NCBI GenBank assembly: GCA_900489925.1
Contig: UEHQ01000012.1
Location: forward strand, 372,001-436,000
DNA length: 64,000 bases
Direction: 5' to 3'
Origin: Hyphomicrobiales bacterium
GTDB lineage: Bacteria; Pseudomonadota; Alphaproteobacteria; Rhizobiales; Rhizobiaceae
Part shown: one piece after another, positions 9,308 to 17,277 of the stretch
Numbering within the stretch: the stretch's first letter is position 1
Layout of the letters: the number at the start of each line of letters is the position of its first letter
The notes under the pieces: model-generated
What the model saw: only the letters and a program-made list of their open reading frames with translations
Databases searched by the model: none
What the model was told of the DNA's origin: nothing
Translations under genes and position numbers: made by a program

Positions 9308-9331
9308 AAGCAACCCGTCGGGGTTGCTTCT
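9306..9331 (+). terminator. Perfect 11-bp stem-loop at end of gene remnant
   Basis: AGAAGCAACCC and GGGTTGCTTCT flank a GTCG tetraloop. It sits at the last codon of the quinone oxidoreductase relic, where its ancestral terminator would be. The downstream sequence is not T-rich. Confidence 0.55.
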
Positions 9332-9720
9332 GCTTCGCCCGCCGCCCCTTGGTCACCTCTTAGGTGTTCCTCGGGCACCCAAATACCCGCCGCGACAGGC
9401 CGCCAAGGTTCACAGCCTGCTTGAAAGTTGCCAGACCGTAGCGCGACTGTCTCAATTCCCTAACGACGCAGGCGTCTCCTGGCCGCGACGTATCGTGAAA
9501 CGACCTCCAGGGCTTCGATTTCAACCAATTGTAACACGTTGATATGGATTCATATTCGCGGTTGGACGGAAGCTATCTCGAGCTTAGCTTTTCCTAGTAC
9601 CAGATCAGAACACGGCTGATGCTATACTCGCGTGCCATTTTTTCGCCCTCTGGTGGGACCGTATGGCTTTAGTGCCAGGCTCAGTTTGGTCCGCGGGGCG
9701 ACACACACGCCCTCAACGCG
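9332..9720. other. Gene-free stretch
   Basis: No reading frame with a ribosome-binding site or recognisable family is seen here. It separates the decayed gene fragments from the small-gene/repAB region. Confidence 0.4.
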
Positions 9721-9736
9721 TTAATCTTTCGTTAAC
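9721..9736 (+). promoter_or_regulatory. CtrA-like box
   Basis: TTAA, seven bases, then TTAAC: an exact match to the alphaproteobacterial CtrA consensus TTAA-N7-TTAAC. It lies 129 bases upstream of the small gene at 9865. Further TTAACC elements follow within 20 bases. Function is inferred only from the motif. Confidence 0.4.
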
Positions 9737-9864
9737 CAACCTTACCTAGCCTTAACCCCGCTCACATAGGTGTAGCCGAGATCACGTCATCGTCCTGATG
9801 AGCGTTCGAACCGCGCCTCGCCGCATCAGGCAAGACGGTACCAGAACACGCCAAGGAGGTCGAA

Positions 9865-10143
9865 ATGCCCCTCGTCGCAATACCCGGCAAGATCAAGCCC
9901 ATCGGGGGAGATCGGATTATCGTCATGGATGCCGGAACGAACCATCAGGCGGTGCATATAACCGCAGATGCTCTCCTGCACGATTGCCGACCCGCTCCGG
10001 GCGTAAGCTACACGCTCAGCCAACTCTCGCTGCTAGAGCAGGTTGCCAGCCACAAATTCGACAATGGCGAACTCGCCTTCGACGGCAATATCTGGATCAC
10101 CGCGTCGGACATTGCAGATTGGCAGCGAGGCCGCTCGCACTGA
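9865..10143 (+). CDS. Small hypothetical protein (DUF1488-like pattern)
   Basis: A 92-residue protein with an excellent AAGGAGG ribosome-binding site ending 7 bases before the ATG, which makes translation likely. No signal peptide or membrane helix is seen. A DRIIVMDAGTNHQAVHITADALL strand-rich N-terminal part and an acidic C-terminal ITASDIADW vaguely resemble the short DUF1488 family common on rhizobial replicons, but the match is loose. It has no close operon partner. Confidence 0.55.
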   Translation: MPLVAIPGKIKPIGGDRIIVMDAGTNHQAVHITADALLHDCRPAPGVSYTLSQLSLLEQVASHKFDNGELAFDGNIWITASDIADWQRGRSH

Positions 10144-10331
10144 AGCTGTCAATCTGCGGCATCACCTCTCGAAGCTGAGGTGACACTGTTGTCACGTTGC
10201 CGAACCGCCAATCGTCTCGGCGCACCTCGCCGTATCGCTCATAGTCTTTCCGCCACAGCTGATCATTCCCTCTTCGAAACGGGAGTACGATCGGGTATGA
10301 AGCAGACCAATCAAAACCAGGCGAGAAACCG

Positions 10332-10550
10332 ATGGAAACCGTAACAATCGACAATCGAAGCGACCTTGCTCTTTGGGCAATCGAACGCGCCAAACAGATC
10401 GTGGCGGAGCAAGGCACCGCCCTGGCGTTGGCCGCACGCGACATGAACGATACAGCGATCGGAGAAGCCGGCAATGCCCTCGGGCAGGCGATTGCCGACG
10501 CCATGCTGGAAGTCTTTGACGGCCTGATGGATGGCCTGGACGCCGACTAA
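10332..10550 (+). CDS. Small acidic hypothetical protein
   Basis: A 72-residue, Ala-rich, acidic and probably helical protein (ALALAARDMNDTAIGEAGNALGQ). No family is recognised. The ribosome-binding site is weak (GAGAAACCG). It lies convergent to the orphan repB. Short frames of this kind are common next to plasmid partition genes, but no function can be assigned. Confidence 0.45.
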   Translation: METVTIDNRSDLALWAIERAKQIVAEQGTALALAARDMNDTAIGEAGNALGQAIADAMLEVFDGLMDGLDAD

Positions 10551-10639
10551 GCTAGTCCAGAGACGCCTCGGAGTCCCTCGCCGCCATCATCGGATCGCGG
10601 CGGTACATTGACTACGCGTCTTGACCGCCCGCCTCAGCG

Positions 10640-11644
10640 TCAGTCGCGCGGCTTGGTGCTCCGCTCCGCCAGAAATTCTGCGTGAAGCTTATCCAGTCTC
10701 TCAGTCAGGAACGCAGCGAAGTCCGGCACGACGCGCTCATCGAAGGTGATACGCGTCTTCTTGCCGGACGGCTCGATAAGCGCCGCATTCTGTCCCTTGG
10801 CATTTTTCCAGTGCGTACCGACGTCCCCGGCCCTTTTCACCTGCGCCACCGCAGCCAGCACCTTGGCGAAGCGTTCATCCGACGGAAGCGAGAGAAAATC
10901 GCCACCGACCAGCAGGGTCTCGACGTCCTCTCCCCTTGCGCCGATGGCATCGGCTAAGCCTATCCACCGCGAGCGTCCTGCCTTGGGCGCCGGCCCGATT
11001 GCCTGTACGACGGCCTCCGGTATGGAACGCGCGACTGAGATGTACCGGCTTAGATCCCCCTTGTCGGTGGAGAGTGCCGCGGCGATCACATCGCGCTGGT
11101 AACCGGCATCCTCCAGGCGTCGGGCAAACAGCGCCTTCTCGATATAGGAGAGATCTTGCCGGTCCAGGTTTTCTTTGCCCTGCGCGATAACCAGCTCGTC
11201 ATCGGTCAGGTTCTGGACGATCGCTCTGACCTTGCCGCCAATAGCCACCGCAGCGCGCAGTCGCCGCCGCCCATATGCGATCTGATAGTGGCCGGCTCGG
11301 GCCGGCTCGGGCCGAACGAGAATCGGCACCTGCTGGCCATGCTCCCGGATACTCGCAACGAGGTCGTCGAAACCGGGATCGACATCGATAGTGATGCGAT
11401 CGCTGACCGAGGAATTTGTAACCACACTCGGGTCGAGCTCGATGATGAAAGTACCTGAGGCAAGCTGCTCCTGCAGGCGCGCCGCCGCGCGGGCGCCCTC
11501 GCTCATTTCCTGCAGCGACGCCCCCATTGCCGATATGGCGCCGGTGCGAACGCGATCCGCATTCTTCTCTGCCCCGGGCGGCGGCGCTGCGGATGCTTCG
11601 GGCTTCCTCATGAAGAGCGAATTAACGGTGTCTTTTCTGCTCAT
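10640..11644 (-). CDS. repB: RepB/ParB-type partition protein of orphan repAB pair
   Basis: A 334-residue centromere-binding protein. The start at 11644 gives MSRKDTVNSLFMRKPE, the typical RepB N-terminus; an upstream in-frame start would include non-homologous sequence. The ParB/Srx-like domain is seen at about 65-170 (GQQVPILVRPE, YGRRRLRAA, AQGKENLDRQDLS), followed by a helix-turn-helix (YQRDVIAAALSTDKGDLSRYISVA). It follows repA on the same strand with two parS-type palindromes in the spacer. There is no repC downstream; instead two small plus-strand genes follow. The pair therefore looks like a stand-alone partition module or the remnant of a second repABC replicon. Confidence 0.88.
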   Translation of the reverse strand: MSRKDTVNSLFMRKPEASAAPPPGAEKNADRVRTGAISAMGASLQEMSEGARAAARLQEQLASGTFIIELDPSVVTNSSVSDRITIDVDPGFDDLVASIREHGQQVPILVRPEPARAGHYQIAYGRRRLRAAVAIGGKVRAIVQNLTDDELVIAQGKENLDRQDLSYIEKALFARRLEDAGYQRDVIAAALSTDKGDLSRYISVARSIPEAVVQAIGPAPKAGRSRWIGLADAIGARGEDVETLLVGGDFLSLPSDERFAKVLAAVAQVKRAGDVGTHWKNAKGQNAALIEPSGKKTRITFDERVVPDFAAFLTERLDKLHAEFLAERSTKPRD

Positions 11645-11701
11645 GCGGAAATCCTGCCAATGGAACTGCACACAGCGGCACTGCCACTCGAAAGAGCCCC
11701 C

Positions 11702-11717
11702 GTTGGGAGCTCCCAAC
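11702..11717. promoter_or_regulatory. parS-type palindrome, copy 1 of orphan repAB
   Basis: GTTGGGAGCTCCCAAC is a perfect 16-bp palindrome fitting the repABC centromere form GTTNNNNGCNNNNAAC. It lies in the repA-repB spacer, 58 bases upstream of repB. Confidence 0.75.
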
Positions 11718-11818
11718 GAGACGCCACCCCATGACCGGTGGCACGCCTTATCGCCGCGCTACCACCCCAAGAGCGTCGAGTGGGTCCTACTTCAAGCGAA
11801 ACCGATAACGCGAGATAT

Positions 11819-11834
11819 GTTGGGAGCTCCCAAC
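11819..11834. promoter_or_regulatory. parS-type palindrome, copy 2 of orphan repAB
   Basis: A second identical copy of GTTGGGAGCTCCCAAC, 117 bases from the first and 18 bases past the repA stop. Two identical sites in one spacer support a true centromere. Confidence 0.75.
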
Positions 11835-11852
11835 TTTTGGACGCCCCTCCTC

Positions 11853-13082
11853 TCATCGCTTGTTGCGCCCCCACGCCGCTCTGATCATTCCCTCCACTTC
11901 CGCGTTGACCGCGTCCAGCGACTCCATCGCGCGGTCATAGGTCGTGCGGGTCAGATTCTCTCGGCCGACCTCGTATAAGGTTTGCTTGGTCAACCCGGCG
12001 TCCGAGACGGCTGCGGATTTCACCATCGGGTTGGTCATGACGCTATCGTCGAATAGATTGCGCAGGAGTGCGGCAACCTTGGTCTGCGGCGCATCCTGAG
12101 GCTCAAAGCGCGTCAGCAGATAGCGGATGAAATCGTAACGAAGCTCACCGCCCGCTTCTCTTACAACAGCCAACAGGTCCTGCGTCATCAGCAGGAACTG
12201 GCTCATGGATGCGATGTCGAGCATCTGCGGATGCACCGTGACGATCATGGATGTCGCGGCGCACAGCCCGCTCAGCGTCAGATAGCCCAACTGCGGCGGG
12301 CAATCGATCACCACAACGTCGTAACGATCCGCAACGTCATCGAGCGCGCGGGCAACGCGCATGAAGAAGATCTCGTCGGCCTCCTTCTTCCCGCTGGTCA
12401 GCGCCCGTGGTGTCGTATGCTCGAACTCCATGAGTTCCAGGTTGCCCGGAACGAGGTCGAGACCATTGAAGTATGTCTGGCGAACCACGTCGCTCAACGG
12501 GCGTCGCTCATCGTCATAGCGTATGGCAGCATAGAGCGTTTCGTTTGCCCCGACGTCTGTCTCCGGCAGCACTCCGAGGAGGGCGGACAGACTTGCCTGC
12601 GGATCAAGATCCACCGCAAGCACACGATACCCCTGCAGGGCCAGATATTGCGCGAGGTGCACCGATGTCGTCGTCTTCCCGGATCCGCCCTTGAAATTCG
12701 TGACGGCAAGGACCTGCAAGTGATCATCCGGCCCACGGCGCGGCAGAAAATCGTGCGCGTCGCGCCCGCGCGCGGTCGCGGCCAGGCGCTGACGCAGTTC
12801 ATTGATCTGCGCGAGGGAGTAGAGCCGGCGGCCGTTGCTGGTCACCTCGGGCTGCGGCCCGTCACCCGCCAAACTCATCTTGCGCAGAGTGGAGTCGGAG
12901 ATACCCATGAGCTTCGCCGCTTCGCCCGACGTAAATCGCCGCAGCAGCTTGCTCGCCGCAGGCGGAAAGATGACCTCACTGATTGCCTGCAACTGCGAAC
13001 TGAGGATCGACGCATGCTCGCCGATGGCCTCGTCCACGGTCTTTTGCGCGGCAGCCTTGGAAGATCGAAGTAGCTTGTTCAC
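11853..13082 (-). CDS. repA: RepA/ParA-type partition ATPase of orphan repAB pair
   Basis: A partition ATPase of about 409 residues. An N-terminal helix-turn-helix (FTSGEAAKLMGISDSTLRKMS, about 50-75) precedes a ParA domain with a deviant Walker A KGGSGKTTT (about 130-140), Walker A' DLDPQASLSA and Walker B VVVIDCPPQLGYLTL. This is the repABC-type RepA layout. The start is uncertain: GTG at 13082 or TTG at 13088. Its closest relative in the window is the RepA at 24723-25931. The two differ along most of their length, so this is not a recent duplication. Upstream lies a CtrA-like motif shared with the other repA. Confidence 0.9.
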   Translation of the reverse strand: MNKLLRSSKAAAQKTVDEAIGEHASILSSQLQAISEVIFPPAASKLLRRFTSGEAAKLMGISDSTLRKMSLAGDGPQPEVTSNGRRLYSLAQINELRQRLAATARGRDAHDFLPRRGPDDHLQVLAVTNFKGGSGKTTTSVHLAQYLALQGYRVLAVDLDPQASLSALLGVLPETDVGANETLYAAIRYDDERRPLSDVVRQTYFNGLDLVPGNLELMEFEHTTPRALTSGKKEADEIFFMRVARALDDVADRYDVVVIDCPPQLGYLTLSGLCAATSMIVTVHPQMLDIASMSQFLLMTQDLLAVVREAGGELRYDFIRYLLTRFEPQDAPQTKVAALLRNLFDDSVMTNPMVKSAAVSDAGLTKQTLYEVGRENLTRTTYDRAMESLDAVNAEVEGMIRAAWGRNKR

Positions 13083-13171
13083 GGTCAAAAACTTTCGTCA
13101 CGGATAAAATGCAGTTTCGGTGTTTAAACCGTGACGATAAGGAAATGCGCGATTCGTGCAAGATTTTTTTG

Positions 13172-13187
13172 GTTAACAAGGCCTTAG
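13172..13187. promoter_or_regulatory. CtrA-like motif upstream of orphan repA
   Basis: GGTTAACAAGGCCTTA followed by G: TTAA-N7-TTAG, one base from the CtrA consensus. The element is almost identical to one upstream of the repABC operon at 26027. Confidence 0.4.
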
Positions 13188-13373
13188 TACGACGGTCGCC
13201 GGGCGCGATCGTCGGGAGCGGGCGGGCTAGAGGCTACTTGGTAGGCAGTCGCAAGCAGGCCCTTGACGCAGCAGGGGACCACAGCAAACCGCAAGCCTTA
13301 CCAAAATATCTGAGCCGCATGGAGGTGCGCAGCTCCTCCGAGCTAATACACCAACTCCGGAGCGGGCAGGGGA

Positions 13374-13520
13374 TCAGACGGGGCGGCCGGCGAAGTTGAA
13401 ATAGAGCCAGACGACCACAAACGCCGCAACGATCCCGAGGACCGTCAGCAGCTTCCGAAGCCCAGGACGCGGCGCCTTCGGCGGCGTTGGCTTCCTGAAC
13501 TGAATGACATTGTTATTCAT
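13374..13520 (-). CDS. 48-residue single-helix membrane protein
   Basis: A short frame starting at the ATG at 13520 encodes MNNNVIQFRKP, a Pro/Lys/Arg-rich stretch, one strongly hydrophobic helix (LLTVLGIVAAFVVVWLYFNF, about 24-43) and a short tail. The basic-then-hydrophobic pattern is that of a small inner-membrane protein with a cytosolic N-terminus. The upstream AGGTCGG is a modest ribosome-binding site. It stands alone, with a bidirectional terminator 70 bases upstream separating it from the other side. Confidence 0.55.
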   Translation of the reverse strand: MNNNVIQFRKPTPPKAPRPGLRKLLTVLGIVAAFVVVWLYFNFAGRPV

Positions 13521-13586
13521 CTGACCGACCTACTATGTTCCATTGCTCTGAGAGCCGTCTGTCTCATAGCAGCAGTCTTCAAAACG

Positions 13587-13623
13587 AAAAAGGCGCTCGA
13601 CCCTTTCGGGGAGCGCCTTTTCT
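13587..13623. terminator. Bidirectional rho-independent terminator
   Basis: AAAAGGCGCTC and GAGCGCCTTTT form an 11-bp perfect stem with A- and T-runs on both sides, so it can act in both directions. Confidence 0.75.
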
Positions 13624-14141
13624 TTCCCGGACAGCGAAACGCGATCGACCTCGAGGGCCGAACCTGCAGGCTGTCAACACGGGTAGTGGCGGCTATATGG
13701 CAGCAGTCTTCCCATATTTCAAGGCCGGCCTGAAAATTGTTTTTCCGATCCCGCCTCAACGGCTCCGCTTTAGGTCGGCAGGGGAGGGCAGGGGCGAGGG
13801 ACACACACAAACCCTATCTATGTGCAGGTCCCTTAGACTTGGGCACAATGCAACATCTGGCGCCGAGAACCGCCTTACAGCACATGTAGAGCCTTGCTCC
13901 CAAGTCGCGAAAGCGGATCCCGACGCGCCGACTGAAGTAATCGGCTTATTTTCTTCCGGTAAAGCCGTTGACCGTCAGAGATTCAGCGTACTGCGATAGG
14001 CGATGTCAGCAACCTCCGGTCGTCCGAGTTGGCTCCAGCTCAATACTCTGCGTCATCTCCTGTAACAAAGCGCAGCTTTCGTACGTATATCCAGTCAGAC
14101 CGGCCTGAACCGGACCCAATGCACGAATGGGAGGCTAGACA
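13624..14141. other. Gene-free stretch before the msr cluster
   Basis: About 500 bases with no convincing gene. An open frame crosses it but has no ribosome-binding site or recognisable similarity. The msr promoter must lie in its right part; no clear operator was identified. Confidence 0.4.
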
Positions 14142-14636
14142 ATGCTGACGAGACGCATTCTGCTCGGGAACGTCGCGCTCGTTTCGGTGGTGGCAGGAAT
14201 TTCGCTCAACGGCCCCGCAGCGGAAGCCAACAGCTCCTTTGCGGTGACGCATACGGATGCGGAATGGCGCAAACTGCTTACCACAGCACAATATTCAGTC
14301 CTGCGAGAGGGTGACACCGAACAGCCGTTCACCAGTCCGCTACTAGACGAGCACCGCAAGGGCAAGTTCGCCTGCGCAGGCTGCAACCGGGATCTATTCA
14401 CATCCGCGACGAAGTTCGACAGCGGCACAGGCTGGCCGAGCTTCTGGGCGCCCCTCGACGCCGCGGCGGTCGGCATCACCGCCGACACGTCGTTTGGCAT
14501 GGTTCGCAAGGCTGTCCATTGCTCGCGCTGCGGCGGGCACCTCGGTCACGTCTTCAATGACGGCCCGAAGCCAACGGGGTTGCGATATTGCCTGAACGGC
14601 ATTGCGCTGCAATTCCATCCGGCATCAGGCACGTAA
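14142..14636 (+). CDS. msrB: Exported peptide-methionine (R)-S-oxide reductase
   Basis: A 164-residue MsrB with an N-terminal export signal (MLTRRILLG plus a hydrophobic stretch, cleavage near AAEA). The twin Arg suggests Tat or Sec export. Zinc-binding pairs CAGC and CSRC, the GTGWPSF motif, HLGHVF and the catalytic C150 in RYCLNG are all present. It reduces the R-sulfoxide of methionine in periplasmic proteins. It is first in a run of four reductase genes, with an exported MsrA directly after it. The end of its frame overlaps the beginning of a longer alternative frame for that msrA, but the chosen msrA start avoids this. Confidence 0.9.
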   Translation: MLTRRILLGNVALVSVVAGISLNGPAAEANSSFAVTHTDAEWRKLLTTAQYSVLREGDTEQPFTSPLLDEHRKGKFACAGCNRDLFTSATKFDSGTGWPSFWAPLDAAAVGITADTSFGMVRKAVHCSRCGGHLGHVFNDGPKPTGLRYCLNGIALQFHPASGT

Positions 14637-14664
14637 CGTGTGCGCTTGTAGAAAGGAGCCCATC

Positions 14665-15396
14665 GTGAAGAAGGAATCCACAATGCCTCGTCGTTGGCCC
14701 GCACTCGCCATATGCGCGACAGCAATGGCGCTTGCCATCGCTGCCGGTGTCGAGGTCACAGCCTCATCGGCAGAACAGGCACGCACCATTCCTGCCCCCA
14801 CACAGGACGAACGGAAGAATACGCAGACAGAGACGGCCCTTTTGGCCGGTGGCTGCTTCTGGGGCGTTCAGGGTGTGTTTCAGCATGTCAAAGGCGTTGT
14901 CAGCGCGAAGTCCGGCTACGCCGGTGGTAACAGGAATACCGCCCAGTATGAGACTGTGAGCAACGGCGATACCGGCCACGCCGAGTCTGTTGAGATTGTT
15001 TTCGATCCAGCAAAAGTCAGCTATGGCCACCTGCTTCAGATCTACTTTTCGGTCGCGCATGACCCGACGGAGCTGAACCGCCAAGGCCCTGACACGGGAA
15101 CGCAGTATCGCTCGGCGATCTTTCCAACGACACCGGAGCAGGCGGCCGTCGCCAAGGCCTATATCAGCCAGCTCAATCATTCGCATGTCTTCGATGGCCC
15201 GATCGTCACCAAGATCGAACCCGGGAAAACATTCTACCCGGCGGAGAATTATCACCAGGACTTCCTGACAAATAACCCAACCTATCCCTATATAGTGATC
15301 AACGACTTGCCGAAGATCGAACACCTCAAGCAGTTGTTTCCCATGGATTACCGCGCCAGGCCCGTCCTGGTCTCGGCTAAGGGTTCAACTGATTGA
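14665..15396 (+). CDS. msrA: Exported peptide-methionine (S)-S-oxide reductase
   Basis: An MsrA of about 243 residues with an N-terminal signal sequence (MPRRWPALAIC followed by an Ala-rich helix, cleavage near ASSA). The catalytic C64 lies in AGGCFWGVQ; GYAGG, HDPTELNRQGPDTGTQYRSAIF and YHQDFL are family hallmarks. The GTG at 14665 has AAAGGAG 6 bases upstream and is chosen. The ATG at 14683 with AAGGA upstream is a good alternative and would keep the whole signal peptide. It complements the preceding exported MsrB by reducing the other sulfoxide epimer in the periplasm. Confidence 0.9.
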   Translation: MKKESTMPRRWPALAICATAMALAIAAGVEVTASSAEQARTIPAPTQDERKNTQTETALLAGGCFWGVQGVFQHVKGVVSAKSGYAGGNRNTAQYETVSNGDTGHAESVEIVFDPAKVSYGHLLQIYFSVAHDPTELNRQGPDTGTQYRSAIFPTTPEQAAVAKAYISQLNHSHVFDGPIVTKIEPGKTFYPAENYHQDFLTNNPTYPYIVINDLPKIEHLKQLFPMDYRARPVLVSAKGSTD

Positions 15397-15423
15397 TGGC
15401 AGGTCATTGATAGGAGATCTCAA

Positions 15424-15873
15424 ATGCAGCCTTACAGCAAAAGCGCGGCGGCCATATCAAAGCTCTCGCCGGAACAGTACCGTGTGACGCAACAGGCCGG
15501 CACGGAACGGCCGGGGACCGGCGAATACCTCAACAACAAGGAACCGGGGATCTACGTTGATATCGTCTCCGGCGAGCCGCTCTTTGCCTCATCCGACAAA
15601 TACGAATCCGGTTGCGGATGGCCAAGCTTTACCAAGCCGATCGAAGTGGAGAACGTTAGCGAATTGACCGACCGTTCTCACGGCATGCTCCGCACCGAAG
15701 TTCGCTCGACCCACGGCGACAGCCATCTCGGCCACGTGTTTCCCGACGGTCCCGCCGACAGGGGCGGCCTGCGCTATTGCATCAATTCGGCATCCCTGCG
15801 CTTCGTCCATCGTGACAAGATGGAAGCTGAAGGCTATGGGGCCTATCTCAACCAGGTGGAGGAAGTTCAATGA
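15424..15873 (+). CDS. msrB: Cytosolic peptide-methionine (R)-S-oxide reductase
   Basis: A 149-residue MsrB without a signal peptide. [20 protein letters not shown] and [11 protein letters not shown] carry the active site. It lacks the two CxxC zinc pairs present in the exported MsrB (FASSDK and RSTHGD at those places), so it is the zinc-free subtype. AGGAGA precedes the ATG. Its stop overlaps the next gene by four bases (ATGA), implying co-translation with the cytosolic MsrA. Confidence 0.9.
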   Translation: MQPYSKSAAAISKLSPEQYRVTQQAGTERPGTGEYLNNKEPGIYVDIVSGEPLFASSDKYESGCGWPSFTKPIEVENVSELTDRSHGMLRTEVRSTHGDSHLGHVFPDGPADRGGLRYCINSASLRFVHRDKMEAEGYGAYLNQVEEVQ

Positions 15874-16379
15874 CAACAGAACGTGCAGTGCTCGCCGGTG
15901 GTTGCTTCTGGGGTATGCAGGACCTCATCCGCCGCTATAACGGCGTCATCTCAACCCGCGTGGGCTACACCGGCGGCGAGGTTCCGAATGCGACCTATCG
16001 CAACCACGGCAATCACGCCGAAGCGATCGAGATCATCTTCGATCCTGCGAAGATCAGCTACCGTGATCTCCTCGAGTTTTTCTTCCAGATTCATGACCCG
16101 TCGACTCTGAACCGACAGGGCAACGATTTGGGCGCAAGCTATCGTTCCGCAATCTTCTATACCAGCGACGAACAGAAGCGCGTTGCCGAAAAAACTATCG
16201 CGGACGTCGATGCCTCCGGCCTCTGGCCGGGAAAGGTCGTGACCGAAGTGACGCCGGCGAGCGATTTCTGGCAGGCCGAACCCGAGCACCAGGATTATCT
16301 GGAGCGCATACCCAATGGATATACCTGCCATTTCGCCAGGCCCGGTTGGAAGCTTCCGAGTCGGCACGCAGCCGCCTAG
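15870..16379 (+). CDS. msrA: Cytosolic peptide-methionine (S)-S-oxide reductase
   Basis: A 169-residue MsrA, compact and without a signal. The catalytic C12 is in [37 protein letters not shown] and EHQDYLE complete the family pattern. It is translationally coupled to the preceding MsrB and closes the four-gene msr cluster. A short inverted repeat with T-rich flank follows. Confidence 0.92.
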   Translation: MTTERAVLAGGCFWGMQDLIRRYNGVISTRVGYTGGEVPNATYRNHGNHAEAIEIIFDPAKISYRDLLEFFFQIHDPSTLNRQGNDLGASYRSAIFYTSDEQKRVAEKTIADVDASGLWPGKVVTEVTPASDFWQAEPEHQDYLERIPNGYTCHFARPGWKLPSRHAAA

Positions 16380-16439
16380 CGCTGCGGGGCAAATGAACAG
16401 CCATCCCAGCGGGTAAGCGATCCTTTGGGGATTATAGCG

Positions 16440-16467
16440 GAGGCGCCTGGCGATCGGGCGCCTCTTT
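16440..16467 (+). terminator. Terminator of msr cluster
   Basis: GAGGCGCC and GGCGCCTC form an 8-bp stem around a 9-base loop, followed by TTTCGTTC, 60 bases after the last msrA. Confidence 0.6.
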
Positions 16468-16590
16468 CGTTCACGGCCGAGAGCGTGATATTGCGCCGAT
16501 GCGCCCTAAGCATCCCGCCCAGCGCATAGCGCATGGCTGACCTGCAGATTTCTGCCTACCTTTTGAGCTCAGATCCTGTATATACATATT

Positions 16591-16748
16591 CATCGAAGCG
16601 ATGCACCTCCTCCCGCAGCGCTTCGAATTGCAGGCGACCTTCTCCTCCTCCCAAGGGCGCCTGTGGAACAACAGCACTCCTCCTCCCAGCTGTTGTTCGG
16701 TTATTTCAAGAAAGCCTGCCGCACCTCCTCCCGCGGCAGGCTTTTTTT
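16591..16748 (+). ncRNA. Four-hairpin anti-Shine-Dalgarno sRNA (alpha-r14/NfeR1-like)
   Basis: Four successive stem-loops each present the same CCTCCTCCC loop: stems CGAAGCG/CGCTTCG (loop motif 16606-16614), CAGGCG/CGCCTG (16644-16652), AACAACAGC/GCTGTTGTT (16679-16687) and AAAGCCTGCCGC/GCGGCAGGCTTT (16724-16732). The last stem runs into seven or more T residues and is a strong rho-independent terminator. The loop sequence is complementary to the ribosome-binding site core GGGAGGAGG. Repeated anti-Shine-Dalgarno loops define the rhizobial alpha-r14 family (NfeR1) and related regulators of osmoadaptation and symbiosis, which act by base-pairing with mRNA ribosome-binding sites. The 5' end is approximate; a TATATA-like -10 lies near 16579. 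Strand is set by the terminator. Confidence 0.8.
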
Positions 16749-16868
16749 GTATTCAGCGGTCTGCAAAGAGGTTGTCGAGAACAGGAACGACTCGTCGAGC
16801 GTTTCGAGAGAAACGTCAATGCCGCGGCAGTGACCACATAAACGTCACGGGGCTATAGGCGTGCATAT

Positions 16869-17057
16869 TCAATTTGGATCGAGATTAATTTCCGTAATCG
16901 TCCGACGTCGATACTTCGCTTCGACGATCTGCCTGAGAAGCGCAAATCGAAGTTCCAAAGCCGTCGTCTCGACTGACGAAGGCAGCTTGCTGAGCTCCTC
17001 CGCGAAAACATCAAATTCCTTGACCAGAAATGGCAGGTCAACACCGTCATTTTTCAT
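16869..17057 (-). CDS. Small hypothetical protein
   Basis: A 62-residue, charged, probably helical protein (MKNDGVDLPFLVKEFDVF... ending ITEINLDPN). The start at 17057 is preferred over the ATG at 17081 because AAGGCGG lies about 7 bases upstream. No family recognised. It is convergent with the sRNA terminator and alone on its strand. Confidence 0.45.
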   Translation of the reverse strand: MKNDGVDLPFLVKEFDVFAEELSKLPSSVETTALELRFALLRQIVEAKYRRRTITEINLDPN

Positions 17058-17228
17058 TTTGCCGCCTTGCGATTCATGCAAGCGATTCTTGCACTTGCCG
17101 GTTTACACGCTGCAACGCGAAGTCTCTCAGGCCGTCTTCTTTATCGTTAATATTCAATAATATCTATGTATGCGCTGTCACGAATTGAGACGGATCCGCT
17201 GCCGGACAAGGAAAGGGACCTCCAGATT

Positions 17229-17244
17229 GTTGTCTGCAGACAAC
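17229..17244. promoter_or_regulatory. repABC-type parS palindrome, distal copy
   Basis: GTTGTCTGCAGACAAC is a perfect 16-bp palindrome fitting GTTNNCNGCNGNNAAC. It lies about 5 kb from repC, just beyond the end of the AraC-type regulator. A one-mismatch copy is at 22212. Confidence 0.7.
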
Positions 17245-17277
17245 AGTTCCTCGACCACTATTGTCCCCGACATCCAT

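Noticed and set aside
8475-9331. Insertion sequence or transposon remnant
   Set aside because: No transposase motifs, terminal inverted repeats or target duplications were seen around the gene fragments.
10165-10197. Two small hairpins (CACCTC/GAGGTG and GTGACA/TGTCAC) after the 9865 gene
   Set aside because: Stems of six bases without T-runs; too weak to call as terminators or operators.
13109-13399. 96-residue plus-strand frame upstream of orphan repA
   Set aside because: It crosses the probable repA promoter and the CtrA-like motif and shows no protein-like features.
13535-13999. 154-residue plus-strand frame
   Set aside because: It runs through the bidirectional terminator and low-complexity intergenic sequence, without a ribosome-binding site or family motif.
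16591-16748. CRISPR array or simple repeat
   Set aside because: The repeated CCTCCTCCC is only 9 bases, sits in hairpin loops with different stems and has irregular spacing, which fits a structured RNA and not a CRISPR.
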